Source: Laetiporus sulphureus 93-53 (lineage: Eukaryota > Basidiomycota > Agaricomycetes > Polyporales > Laetiporaceae). Taken from it: a stretch of 64,000 bases of DNA. Below the pieces are notes generated by a model that had not been told where the DNA came from, ran no database searches, and saw only the letters and a program-made list of their open reading frames with translations. Both the position numbers and the translations under genes were made by a program. Shown here piece after piece: positions 13,201 to 24,070 of this stretch. The first letter of the stretch is position 1. Each line of letters starts with the position of its first letter. Location of the stretch: positions 71,943 to 135,942 of the forward strand of contig NW_024468574.1 of the NCBI RefSeq assembly GCF_001632365.1, given 5' to 3'.

Positions 13201-14821
13201 CCTACAATGCTTGAATCTGACGTATTCATGCCCCATATAGAGATTGGTCGCATGTGTATTATAAGCGATACATACGTACGTGCAATTCATTCACTGTGCC
13301 TAATAGCCTTGCACATATATTGACGTTTGATTTTTAGCCCCATATATTCCGCCGATCGACCCGTCGAATGCCAGCGACACCCAGAACTTCGATGAGACCT
13401 TCCTGGATATGGAGCCTGTAATCAATGACGACAACGACAATGAACAAACAGACACCGACCAGGAAGGTAACACCGACACTGAGCGTACCGATGGCGAGGA
13501 CTCTCTAGCCACACCCTCGCTGTCCCGCAGTCCGTCCGTGCATCCCGAGGAGGAGGAGGAGGATAGTGTGGACGCATTCGATGGGTACTCCTACAAGGGC
13601 CGGCACTCTATAATTCTGGACGATGACGAGGAAGAGGACGCGGATGAAGAAGACGAAGAAGAAGACGAGGAGGAAGACGAGGAGACTTCCATCAGCGCAG
13701 CCAGCATAGACAACATCTGGTCGGAAGAGGAGTTGTCGAAGACTGTTGCAAACAGTGTCGAAGAGCTCCGCGAGGATGCCATAGTGGTAGAGGAAGGTCC
13801 CGAGCATAAGACGCCGGAGGCGCGGCGGGCGGAATTGCCGAAGCCTGCAGAGCCTGTAGCATCGGAAGCGCCTGCAAGTCCGGTTGCAGAACAGAGTGTG
13901 GCGGAGAAGGTGGCGGAGAAGGTGGAAGTAGCTCAACCAACCGAGAAAGCAGCCACCGAACCAATTGCTGTCGCCGCCGAGACAGTAGCGGTGCCACCTG
14001 AACTTGGCCCCGCCCCCGAGGAGATCAAGCCGGTCAAGGCACAGGAGAGCAAGGCTGTCAAGACGAAGACGCAGCAACCTCGTGTCACCGCTGCTCGGCG
14101 AAATGGACGTAGGGAGAAGTCAGGGATCCCAGCATTGGACCGCGATCTCTCAGATGCGCACGATGAAGACGAACCCAATGCGGACCATGATGAGGACGAT
14201 GAGTGGGACTTTGTCGAGGCAGAGGTCGTTGAAGAACGGAATGGCGCAAAGGGGACAAGCTTGTTCGCACGCGGCGTTGTCGACCGATACAAGCTCGCGG
14301 TCTTCCGCAAATCAACGCCGCGATGGAACGGCGGTCCTCGCGTTTTCGCCGGCATCGCTGCTGACAGTGATCTCATCAGTTCTAGTACCGCTGACTCACC
14401 TCCACCCGCGGAGAAACGACGAGGAAGGGCCCCAGGGCTCACCTTCAGGAAGCATCCAAAACAGTTTCTCCGTCAGAAATCGCCTCAGGCTGCATCTCGA
14501 ACGACCCTGCCTTCAAATCCGCTCTCACCCACAGCGTCGGCAACTCTCTCACCGTCGAGCAGTGGACTGCTGTCACCGTCTATAAATGGTGGCTCCACGT
14601 TACCACCTCCATCGCTTAGGTCCAAGGAATCCGCAGTATCTATGGGGTCTCCGAGCGAGTCAGAGCAATCTGTCAATGGCGATGCAAGAGCTGCAGGTGA
14701 TGGCACGATCAGAGGGTCTGCTGCGATTGGCTCCGAAGACGACAAACAGAAGAACAAGGTCCTGAAGAAATACAAGGAAGGAGCGGAAAAGGTCCTCTCC
14801 ATCTTCCAGTCGCCTCGGTAG
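10201..14821 (+). CDS. PX-domain AGC-family serine/threonine protein kinase
   Basis: Seven exons: 10201-10645, 10815-12337, 12392-12880, 12936-13049, 13109-13179, 13241-13275, 13338-14821 (4161 nt, 1386 aa). A PX-like phosphoinositide-binding segment (YSIYIK, TRTAVEIVELHGKL, PPLP) lies at about residues 120-190. A Ser-rich linker follows, then the kinase at about 575-885. All catalytic motifs are present: glycine loop GKGCAGKV at 582, ALKAI lysine, YRDLKPEN, DFG at 720, TFCGTAEYLAPE. The DFG-to-APE distance is 70 residues, so the activation segment carries an insert of about 40. The AGC tail (NFDETFLDMEP) and a hydrophobic motif (FDGYSY, 973-978) are separated by a very acidic stretch, and another polyacidic run follows. 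The architecture resembles SGK3 (PX plus AGC). The exact fungal orthologue is not certain; upstream control by PDK1 or TORC2 is inferred from the motifs. Confidence 0.9.
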
Positions 14822-15247
14822 CTTCCTCTCTCCTCTTTTTGCTCAATCTTATGCTACCTCTCTCCTGCGCATTTTCTAATATTCACATGCATACACATCT
14901 ACTGGTTATTCAATCAATTAGCATACGCTCTTTCCTTCGGGGTTGTTTTCGTCTTCGCGCTCTGGACACGGATCTTTGTTGCAGAATCTCATCTTCCACT
15001 CGTTATCTGGCTTCTGTGTATTGCATTGCGGTAAAAGTGCAACTGTGTAACTCTCGAACAGCAAATCATCTCATCATAGATAAATTTTCTAATACAGTAT
15101 CGTTCCGGATTCATCTATGCCACCAACGTGCACAAGGTATTATCAGCAGAGAGATACAGCCAATATAGTACACAATGTGCATGTCCACGATCTATCAGTG
15201 ATGAATTAACCCAGCCGTAAATAAGAAAGCCATAGTCCAGCCGCAAA
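14822..15247. other. Intergenic, convergent 3' ends
   Basis: 426 AT-richer bases between the stops of the PX-kinase gene (+) and the GRAM/VASt gene (-). This is presumed UTR sequence, and no gene is seen. Confidence 0.4.
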
Positions 15248-18200
15248 TCAATCAAGTTCCGCTATGCTTGCCCTAATTTTCTGCACCCTCGCGTCAATCT
15301 GGTCCAGCACCGCGTTTATCTCATCGACATCTTCTCTCCAGTCGCTGATGGGCCGCGGTTCAGAAGAAAGAGCAGCCTCAGGAGGACTTCGCGTCGCGAC
15401 GAGCTCATCCCACAGCGCGGTGACAACATTCTGCACCCACTTCTCTCGTTCTTCCGTCCTCTTCATCTCCTTCCTTCGGCCTGCCTCCTCTCTTCTGCCG
15501 ACTATCACGAGCGTCCAGATGTTGCTTATCACGAGGAAGACGATGATGAAGTACAGAACGTTTGTCGTTGTCGACTGGTCCCACGTCTCCATTAGCAGGT
15601 CGAGGAGGCCTTCCGTACTCTGTTTCGTCACCTTGACGGCGCCCTCGTAGGTGTCATACGCCCACTGCAGGCTGCGCAGCGTGCGCGACTCGCGGAGTTC
15701 TTGCTCACTCGGGGCGGATTTCTCTAGTATCGGCCTCGGGGGCGTCTCTGCTGGCGGCGTCTCGACTTCCTCGACTACAGATACGTCCACACCGTCCGGT
15801 ATGAATTCGGAACGGTGATCGTGAATATATTGCCGCATGCAATTGTCCAGGTCGGTGTGATACTGTTTCTGCCCTTCGATTGCCGATTTCTCAATCAGGC
15901 CTGTCACAGATACTGGTTCACGTTAAACTGTGTCAGCGATTCTGTAGAACTCACCTTTGATGAAGCTACGGCCTGTCCACTCCACTTCTGTGGTGACGAC
16001 GACCTTCGTGGAGATATTGCTCGCCCATGTGATGCATGTCCTAGTCTTCACAGAGAACACACCGCCGCTCGGCACGTCGGGCGTTCTCGTTGTCGTAAGC
16101 ATCGACACGTAGTCATCGAAGTCGCAATGCAGCATCTCGTCGCGCAACTCGCACTTTGTCTGCTTCGGGCCAATGCCGCCATTCAATGGTTTGATATAGG
16201 ACATCTGTCGATACAGCAGCTTCGGATCGGCCGCAGTGGGCATCCAGTCGGAGATCTGCAGGTCTGAACAGATAGTCAGATAGTGTCAGCTGTGAACACG
16301 ATCCCCTGTGCTTCGCGACCACCTACCTGTGAGCTTCTGCTCTTGCACCATAAAGTCCTTGATGAACCCGCTCGTGAACATGAGGTTGTAGACCTTCTCA
16401 GGAGTGCCTGGGATGATCGCCTCCATCGCCAGCTCTTTGTAATGCTCGCCGCTCTTCGAGCACGCACATTGCGTGACCTTTTGCTTGCCGCCGCCCTTCT
16501 CTCCAATCGAGGCTATTGAGACGAGTGCCTTGCCATTTGGCACCACGACCGATTCACGCTGGACCTCCGTCGAGGCCCGCGGGCTCTGCATCTGCGAATT
16601 CACGGACGAAGAAACCTCGGGGCGGGCCAGCTTCCACACGTTATAAATTACGTCGAAGGTTGTATCGCGCGAGAGGAAGGAGGCGAAGGTGTATTTTGCG
16701 GTGGTAGTGGTGACCTGGATGGCATTCGGGATGACGAACGCGGTCATGCGCTTGTCCAGGCTGGTGACCTCGCACATCGGGATGCATAGCTAGAATAGAG
16801 AATGTCATCAGACGGTCATGTCACAATGAAGACGGCGCCTCTCACGTCAGTAATCCAGCCAAATATGTTTGCATGAAAGCATAGGTGGTTTTCGGACACA
16901 TATATCCGGCCTTGGATAAGGATCTCACGTTGCAGCGCGCAACCGTAGTCTGTCGTAGTGAGGAAATGCCAAGGGCGCTTGTCAGCACGAGAGTAGCACA
17001 TGGCATGCATACGCACCTTCAATGAGATAGTCGCCCTCTGGCACGGTCGGGAACAACTCATGGAAATCCTGATTGCGCTTGTTACTCGCAACAGCGAATC
17101 CAGTCACAGGAATGTCTTCCGCAGACAAGTCCAAATCATCCTCATCGTCCAACCCGCTCTGTTCCTCAAGCAGATCGGTACCAGAGTGATACGACTCTCG
17201 GTCCGACGCGTCGCTTGCAGCGTAGCCAGCAGACGTCATACGCGAGCCGTCGCTCCTAAGGTCGGACGCGCGGCGAGCACGCGGCGACACGAAGCTCGAG
17301 CCGGTGCCGGACGTGGGGGGCAATTCTGCAGGCGAGACCAAAACCATGATTAGCCATCACCAAGCAGGAGGCAGTAATCGCCGATGCAAGAGGGACACTA
17401 CCTGCGGATTTCCGTGTCGGCGAGAACGACACGGTCGACGGCGCCGGGGAGCTCGCAATATTCGTCGTTCTTCCGCCGCGTGTCCAGGAGCGCTTCTTCT
17501 TTGGGTTCTTGGAAGGGTTATTGCTCGAGTTGGTAGAAACGGCATCCGAGGGGTCTGGGACAAGCAACACACGGTCGGTCCCAGGAAGACCGCTGCCTAG
17601 CTGGGCACTCATTGACGTTTGAGGTGAGTCCGAGGTAGGCGAGAAAGTGAGGACGCCGTCCTCGGTGACGGTGGCGTTGGGCGGGTGTGTCGGGATAGAC
17701 GGCACGGAAGCAGCACGATCATGGCGGCTCTTCGCGGACGAGCTCTTGCGCGATGCACTGCGTGACTTGTCCTTGCTGGAGTTCTTGCCCGGCGTGCGCT
17801 GGGAACTCTCCTCCGAGCTAGTTAGCGACCGCTGGTCGGCCATGGTGGCAGAGCGCGGGTGATTAGTGGTCTCATTCGGGGCCATCGCAGACGACTTTGC
17901 ACGGAGATTCCCGGTTGAATGGAAGTGCGAGAGCGCCTGCGCCTGCGCTTTTACCTGGGCCTGCTCGGAGAATGCGGTGCGAGTTGTGGCGGGGGTAGGG
18001 GTGGTGCCGCCCTCATCATCTGTCGCCGAGGATACTGAGCGAGGGGAGGGCGCGGGTGCACCCAATTTGGACAGCGACGGGACCCGCCTGGCTGATTGAT
18101 CTTCATGAGAGATCGCGTTCGGAGATCGAGCAGACTGGGGTGTGAGATGCTCGTCTGGAGTGTCGGACCCGAACTGGGTGGTGTGCGGGGACGGCGGGAC

Positions 18201-18455
18201 CACGGTCACATTTGGGAACGACTCAGTACTGCCGACGAGCGAGGGCGTCAGGTTCCCGACTGTTGTATGCCGCCTTGGGCGCGCACTGTTGTTGCTGGTG
18301 GATGCATTAGGGTCGATGTTGATGAACGGCGGTGGGTTGCGGCTAGAGAAGGACGGCGACGCCGACCGGGAACTCGGTGTGCCCTGGGTGCCGAGGTTGC
18401 TATTTGCATGAGATGGCGTGTTTTTTGTAAACATGGACAGGAAATTGGGAGCCAT
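15248..18455 (-). CDS. GRAM and VASt domain sterol transfer protein (Lam/Aster family)
   Basis: Six exons: 17402-18455, 17017-17325, 16846-16949, 16327-16789, 15955-16263, 15248-15900 (2892 nt, 963 aa). The first ~400 residues are Ser/Pro-rich and disordered. A GRAM domain follows (NKRNQDFHELFPTVPEGDYLIE, GRIYVSENHLCFHANIFGW), then a VASt/StART-like domain (PEKVYNLMFTSGFIKDF through VVVTTEVEWTGRSFIKGLIE). Next comes one strong membrane span (VLYFIIVFLVISNIWTLVIVG) and a C-terminal coiled coil. In yeast and animals such proteins are ER-anchored at membrane contact sites and move sterol between ER and plasma membrane or vacuole; that role is inferred here from the family. The start is chosen at the first ATG (MAPNFLSMFTK), which opens a long uninterrupted exon. 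Confidence 0.93.
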
Positions 18456-20009
18456 TATAGATCGCGCTCTTCACAGATGGAGGATTCGGGTGTTTGGGCT
18501 GCGGTTACGTTCTCTCGTACGCAGACAAGGCACTTATGGAGAAGGTCGTACCTGCCCTCGCCGTTACTTATACACCTCGAAAAACGCGGAGTATCGCGAT
18601 ATTGACCGCCCGGATGTTGGTCCTCACGATGACGCGCGTTACGGCACGCGGATAGAAGGAAAGAAAGGAAGTGATTGACTGTCTGTATTAGAGAGTTGAT
18701 AGAGGTACGGAACGAAAGCCAGACGGGTGGAGGCAAGTGGGGTAACACTAGGTAAGACGGGAGCAGACTGGCCTGGACGATATCAATATCGAAGGCGGCG
18801 CTTGCTGGCGCGCGTAGCTGAGGAAACGATGAGGCACCATCCGTTGCAAACGGTGTATTAAGCACCTTCGTGCGACGGAAATCAACTTTGATCTGTACTA
18901 CCCCGCATCCACTGCTTATATAGGTCGTCGCTCATCGTTTCCAGCACCGAAGCCGAAGCACGAATGCCTTTCTTCGGCTTCGAGTCGGTCAACACAGACG
19001 CCGAGCGTGGTATTCCTCCAGCGGTGGCCCCAATTTGACGAACATCGTTGCCACAGGCACCACACACATGCGCTTGTTTTTATAGTCGGTTCCGACAACC
19101 TCTACTTTTACCCAACTTCAAATGCCGTAAACCCTCTGAAGGGCAAGCTCCGCGACGAAAGTCTATTAGACTGCGCAAGATTCTTGCCATCTTATATAAT
19201 CTGTTCAGGGCTTCCTCGTTTATCCACGCTCCTGAACGTGACAGAATCGCAGCTGGGCCCAGCGGGGAATGGCTCCCATCATCTCGCCTTCCACGGCACA
19301 CTGAAAATGTGAGGTCACTATATGCGTTGTAAGTCGCTGCTCACCAACATTTAGGTGGGTAAATGAACATGCGCAGAGGAGGAAACGCAAGAGCGCGATG
19401 GGGTGGAGACTGAGACCGTTGAACCACAGACGCGGTGAGAACGAGGAAGTTTCACTGGCTGGCCACAAGCGGGGCAAGAGCAAGCGGAGAGGTCGGGCTT
19501 GAGCATGACGACCATTCCGCAGGAAAGATACATTAGTGTTTCAGATGAATACTAAAAATGAAGGCGGTGCCACGAAACCACGGCCGCCAGCTTCCCCGCA
19601 AGAACACGGATCTGGCAGCGCATAGAGGTCAGCCATACGATCGTTCCACACTAGTAGCATCGCTCTGCTGTACCACTGACCTCAGGATTCAATTCAAAGG
19701 TGCATTTAGCGACGTTCCAGACAGGGTCGGCCAGGCGCACACCTGCGACGATCCTGGGGTGCACAGACGAGTAGTCGACATCGTGGGCGCAACGAGGTCA
19801 CTTTTGACAACGGATTCACGCACGCTGCGGGTGGCGAGCATCATCGATGACCAAGCAGAGCCATCGGCGTCGGTGCCGGGCACTTCTATTAGAGGGCGCT
19901 GGCGGGGATAACATAGCGCTCCCCACCGTCTAGAGCGACGACGGCGCCCATTTGTCACCCCCACGTGACGAATGGCGCGATCTGATCTTGGACAGCCACT
20001 GTGCGCCGT
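18456..20009. other. Long intergenic region
   Basis: About 1.55 kb upstream of both the GRAM/VASt gene (-) and the first thioredoxin gene (+). Open frames are short and without recognisable domains. A CACGTG E-box lies at 19972-19977, about 40 bp upstream of the thioredoxin TATA box. No RNA gene is recognised. Confidence 0.4.
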
Positions 20010-20015
20010 TATAAA
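20010..20015 (+). promoter_or_regulatory. TATA box of first thioredoxin gene
   Basis: TATAAA lies 99 bp upstream of the ATG at 20114. The same position in the duplicated copy (22296-22301) reads TTAAAA. Confidence 0.55.
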
Positions 20016-20113
20016 GCTCGTCCTCGCCGACCTGCAGGCTTCAAACCCGCCCTAGACTTGCGGCTGCCCTCTTTCATTTCATACATTCCTACCTGACCTG
20101 TATCTTGCCCGCC

Positions 20114-20647
20114 ATGACCGTGACCGTCGTCAACTCGGTGGACCAGTTCCACACCATCGTAAGTGGCACTCACCGACGCCTGCTCCGGAGGAAGAGTGAC
20201 GCTGACGGGCACACATCTTGCGCGATCTGCAGATCAGCAGCAACAGGGTCTCCGTGTTTGACTTCTGGGCGCAGTGGTGTGGCCCGTGCAAGGTTATCTC
20301 GCCCATCTTCGAGAAGCTCTCTGAGTCCGAGGAGTACACCGCCGTCGACTTCTACAAGGTCGATGTCGACGCCCAGGAGCAGATCGCCCAGGAGGTCGGC
20401 ATCCGCGCGGTACGTACCCCCTCAGACTGCTTTGTGCGCGAAAACACGGTGTGCTGATGCTCCGCCGCGGGATCGCAGATGCCTACCTTCATAGCATTCA
20501 AGAACGGCCAGAAGCTGAAGGACCTCGTAGGCGCCAACCCGGGTGCTCTCCAGGTGCGTTTCCTCGTCCGTCTCGCCATCTGTCGCGTCGCTGAGCCCAG
20601 CGCCGTGCGTGCTGCAGGAGCTCATCAAGGCAGTCAAGTCGGCATGA
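20114..20647 (+). CDS. TRX: Thioredoxin, copy 1
   Basis: Small dithiol-disulfide oxidoreductase. Four exons: 20114-20158, 20233-20409, 20479-20553, 20618-20647 (327 nt, 108 aa). The active site WCGPC has its cysteines at 31 and 34. The buried Asp (VSVFDFWA), the PTFIAFKNG loop with cis-Pro and the final ELIKAVKSA helix are all present, so the fold is complete and of normal length. There is no targeting signal, so a cytosolic or nuclear location is likely. It has its own TATA box and sits at the head of a segmental duplication whose second copy is at 22401. Confidence 0.95.
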
Positions 20648-21879
20648 ACCGCTGCCCTGATATCGGCTCTCCATCCCTCCCGCGTCGATTATTGTTATAA
20701 ATAGTCTTGAGAATTGTCTCGCGCAGCGTATTATACCGCCTTATGAAATTGTCTCTCTATGTACCATGGGCATACTGCACGTAGATCTCCGAACTGCGCA
20801 GACTCTATCGATGACGGGCGAAAGGCGTTTGAGCGGCGAAAACGACGCTAATCGCTCTGAATTTCCTAAAGCGTACTCTAAAGGTCACGTGGTCAACGCC
20901 GCGGTCCACGCGTGGGCGCTATCCAGATCTCAATGCAGTACCTTGAGCTGCTTAAACTCGCAGGTCAATGCGGAGAAGGGAGGGTGATATATGCGCATAC
21001 AATATGGCTTGTTGCGCAGTAGTTATACAAATGTATGACAAAAATCACTTATATATTTATTCAGAATGCCGCAATATCGTGGTCGAGTGGTGCAGATCAG
21101 CCTGGCCGTCGATCGCACTCAGTTTGCATCCATTGGCCCCAATTGACCCACTTCTGCCCCAATCGTTATCCAGTAAATGCTGTTCCGAATTCCTCGCTCT
21201 TAGGCGGAGGAGGGCGGAGCGCGTCGGTCGCAGTGCGCTTCACACGACACTCTCACACACTCCTCTCCGCTCCGCGCAGACACTCATTTAACCGAGGCTC
21301 AGGTGCTCAGGTACCCAGGCACTCGCCCCTTTTGCCAGAGAAAACACATTTGTGGTGGGAAATGCCATACATTAATAAACACATCGACCAAATTTGGGCT
21401 ATCGCTGAATACACACCACGAGAACCGAGATAGGCTCGCAATAACTAGCAATAACTGCAGCCCTGCGGACCACGCTGGTCGCTCGCATTTCAAAGCACTA
21501 AAGCCTTAGGTATCCGTGCAGTCATCCTTAATCAGGACACTCGCCCAACCACATCCCAACGGTCCGCAATCCGCCAAGCGGCTCATATGGGTGGCTCCCA
21601 AGGGTTCGAGTCATTCGCCTCCAATGGCTTGTTCACCCCAGTAGCCACCCATACAAAGGCAGTCATCAACCGGACGTCGATAGTGGAGGTGAAATCGCTC
21701 CAGACGAACAATCGCGAAAATCTTCGCTTAAAAGATGTGCGACACCGATGCAAAAATACCGTCCAGCCCTGCGTTGTGAATCAGCTGACTATATGAGCTT
21801 TCGCCATCTCGCAGGACATTATAGCACGCACATTCGATCGCACCAATAACGATATCGGTTCAGATCTGGAGAGGAGCAT
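20648..21879. other. 3' flank of thioredoxin copy 1, no intact gene
   Basis: 1.2 kb repeated downstream of copy 2. On the minus strand around 21560-21860 there are weak protein-like stretches, but stops interrupt them differently in the two copies, so I do not call a gene. Confidence 0.4.
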
Positions 21880-22284
21880 TTGCGTTCGATACTGAGTACA
21901 CAGGAGGAAGCGACCGAATGTCAGCAAGCCATTGAGCACCAAAAGCATACAGCATCAGGAAACCTCAAATCCGCCTTAGGACACTTTTATCCGCTTGCCA
22001 TCACTAAAAAAAAAGACAGTAAGCTCGAGAAAGTCTCGGAACATTCTTGTTTTGCGCAAACAGGCTCATCAGGAGACCTCAAATCCGCCTTAGGACACTT
22101 TTATTCGCTTGCCGTCACTAAAAAAGACCGTAAGCTCGAGAAAGTCTCAAAACCTTCTTGTTTTGAACTTTTTTCTCGGCTGGAGGCTTCTGATCGTGAA
22201 GTTATTCTCTTGTATAGGCAAATACCAGCAAGAACAAGTCAAAAAGGAGGTTCTCGAGTCAGAAGTCGATTTGAGTCTCCCTGA
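21880..22284 (+). CDS. Possible small ORF with an internal 38-codon repeat
   Basis: A 134-codon open frame between the two duplicated units. It contains two near-identical blocks beginning SGNLKSALGHFYPLAI and SGDLKSALGHFYSLAV. The DNA repeat period is 114 nt, exactly 38 codons. The copies differ by a 3-nt indel and by substitutions that keep the frame open. No domain is recognised, and there is no TATA or intron evidence. It may equally be non-coding DNA with a tandem duplication that happens to be in frame. Confidence 0.25.
   Translation: MRSILSTQEEATECQQAIEHQKHTASGNLKSALGHFYPLAITKKKDSKLEKVSEHSCFAQTGSSGDLKSALGHFYSLAVTKKDRKLEKVSKPSCFELFSRLEASDREVILLYRQIPARTSQKGGSRVRSRFESP
21953..22165. repeat. 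Tandem direct repeat, about 100 bp, period 114
   Basis: Copy 1 is 21953-22054 and copy 2 is 22067-22165. Both contain CTCAAATCCGCCTTAGGACA and AAGCTCGAGAAAGTCTC. They differ in an A-run length (9 versus 6) and a few substitutions. Confidence 0.9.
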
Positions 22285-24070
22285 GTGTGCGCCGTTAAAA
22301 AGCTCGTCCTCGTCGACCTGCAAGCCCCAAACCCGCCTGAGACTTGCGGTTGTCCTCTTTCGCTTCATTACATCCCTACCTGACTTGTATCTCGCTCGCC
22401 ATGACCGTGACCGTCGTGAACTCGCTCGACCAGTTCCACACCATCGTAAGTGGCACTCACCGACGTCTAGTCAAGAGCGCCGCTGACGGGCACACATCTT
22501 GCGCGATCTGCAGATCAACAGCAACAGGGTCTCCGTGGTTGACTTTTGGGCGGAGTGGTGTGGTCCGTGCAGGTTTATCTCGCCCGTCTTCGAGAAGCTC
22601 TCCGAGTCCGAGGAGTACACCGCCGTCGACTTTTACAAGGTCGATGTCGACGCCCAGGAGCAGATCTCCCAGGAGGTCGGCATCCGCGCGGTACGTATTC
22701 CTCAGACTGCTTTGCGCGCGAAAGGACGGCGGAATGATGCCCCGCCGCGGGACCGCAGATGCCTACGTTCATAGCTTTCAAGAACGGCCAGAAGCTGAAG
22801 GATCTCGTAGGCGCCAACCCGGGTGCTCTCGAGGTGCGTCTCCTCATCCGTCTTGCCATCCACCGCGTCGCTGAGCCCGGCACCGTGCGTGCTGCAGGAG
22901 CTCATCAAGGCGGCAGTTTCTGACTCTACGGCATGAACCGCATCCCTGATATCGGCTCTCGATCCCTCCTGCGTCGATTATCGTTATCAATAGTTCTTGA
23001 GACCTGTACCGCGCAGCGTAATTATACCGCCTTATGAAATGTCTCTCTATGTACCACCACGTAGATGTCTGAACTGCGCAGACGATGACGGGCGAAAGGC
23101 GTTTGAGCGACAAAGCTAAATCGCTCTGAATTTCCTAAAGCGTACGTTAGAGAGTCACGTGGTTAACGCCGCGAGACATGTGGGAATGTCGTGGGCGCTA
23201 TATCGTGATCGAGTGAAGCAGGAGCAGGCTGTACATCGCAGTTTGCTTCCACTGGCCCCAATGGACCCATTTCTTCCCCGATCTTTATCCATCAAATACT
23301 GTTCCAATTCCTCGCTCTTAGCGGGGAGGGCAGAGCGCGTCGAGTCGCAGTGCGCTTCACACGGCATTCTCTTACACTTCTCTCCGCTCCGCGTGGCAGA
23401 CGCTCAGTTAACCGAGGCTCAGGTGCTCAGGCACTCAGGCACTCGTCCCTTTTGCCAGAAAAAGATACTTTGAGCAGGGAACTCCATACATCAACAAACA
23501 CATCGATCAAATTTGGGCTATCGCTGAATACACACCACGAAAATCGAAATAGGCTTGCAATAACTGCAGCCCTGCCGAACCACACTGGTAACTCGCATTT
23601 AAATGTATCAAAGCCCTGGGCATCCGTACAGTCGGACACTTCTCCAACCACATCCCAACGATCCGCAAGCCGCCAATCGGCACATATGGGTGGCTCCCAG
23701 AGCTTCGAGTCATTCGGCGCCTAACGACTTGTTTGCCCCCAAAGCCACCCATACGAACCAAGCAGTCGTCAACCGGTCGTCGATAGTGGAGGAAAGTCGC
23801 ACCGGACGAACAATCACGAAACCCTCGGTTGAAAGATGTGGGACGCAATCACGACGCAGATGCGGGCTCACCGAGAATATGAAGGGGAATGTCACTTCCA
23901 CAAATTCGGCGAGTGGACATCGTCCGGCCATGCCTTGTGGATCAGCTGACTATTATGAGCTCTATCGCCATCTCGCAGGATACTAAAGCAGTGCACGCAC
24001 GTTCGATCGCGCCGATAAACATATCGGATGAGATCTGGAAGGAACGTTTGCGTTCGATATCGAGTGCACA
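22280..24070. repeat. Segmental duplication, unit B
   Basis: Second copy of the unit at about 19995-21890. It carries thioredoxin copy 2 and the diverged 3' flank, ending near TTTGCGTTCGATA (24048, matching 21880). It is slightly shorter than unit A because of indels in the 3' flank. Confidence 0.8.
22401..22936 (+). CDS. TRX: Thioredoxin, copy 2
   Basis: Four exons: 22401-22445, 22514-22690, 22759-22833, 22898-22936 (336 nt, 111 aa). Exon 1-3 lengths match copy 1 exactly (45, 177, 75 nt). Active site WCGPC is intact (Cys31/Cys34) in the context [14 protein letters not shown]. It differs from copy 1 at about ten residues and has a C-terminus three residues longer ([12 protein letters not shown]). 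All splice sites are preserved. The promoter copy has TTAAAA where copy 1 has TATAAA, so expression may differ. It is probably a functional recent paralogue. Confidence 0.94.

Larger units (their letters stand above)
19995..21890. repeat. Segmental duplication, unit A
   Basis: Bases about 19995-21890 align with about 22280-24070 through the thioredoxin gene and a long 3' flank. Matching landmarks include the promoter word AAGCTCGTCCTCG (20014 and 22301), TATACCGCCTTATGAAAT (20731 and 23022), TCACGTGGT (20886 and 23155), GAGGCTCAGGTGCTCAGG (21293 and 23415) and GGTGGCTCCCA (21588 and 23689). Homology is high in exons and introns and lower in the distal flank, with several indels. Boundaries are approximate. 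Confidence 0.8.

Noticed and set aside
13505..14442. Long antisense ORFs opposite the kinase tail
   Set aside because: They are shadows of a D/E- and S-rich coding strand with biased codons.
21595..21625. tRNA-like T-loop (GGTTCGAGTC)
   Set aside because: No acceptor stem, D-arm or anticodon arm can be built around it, and the second copy of the flank lacks it.
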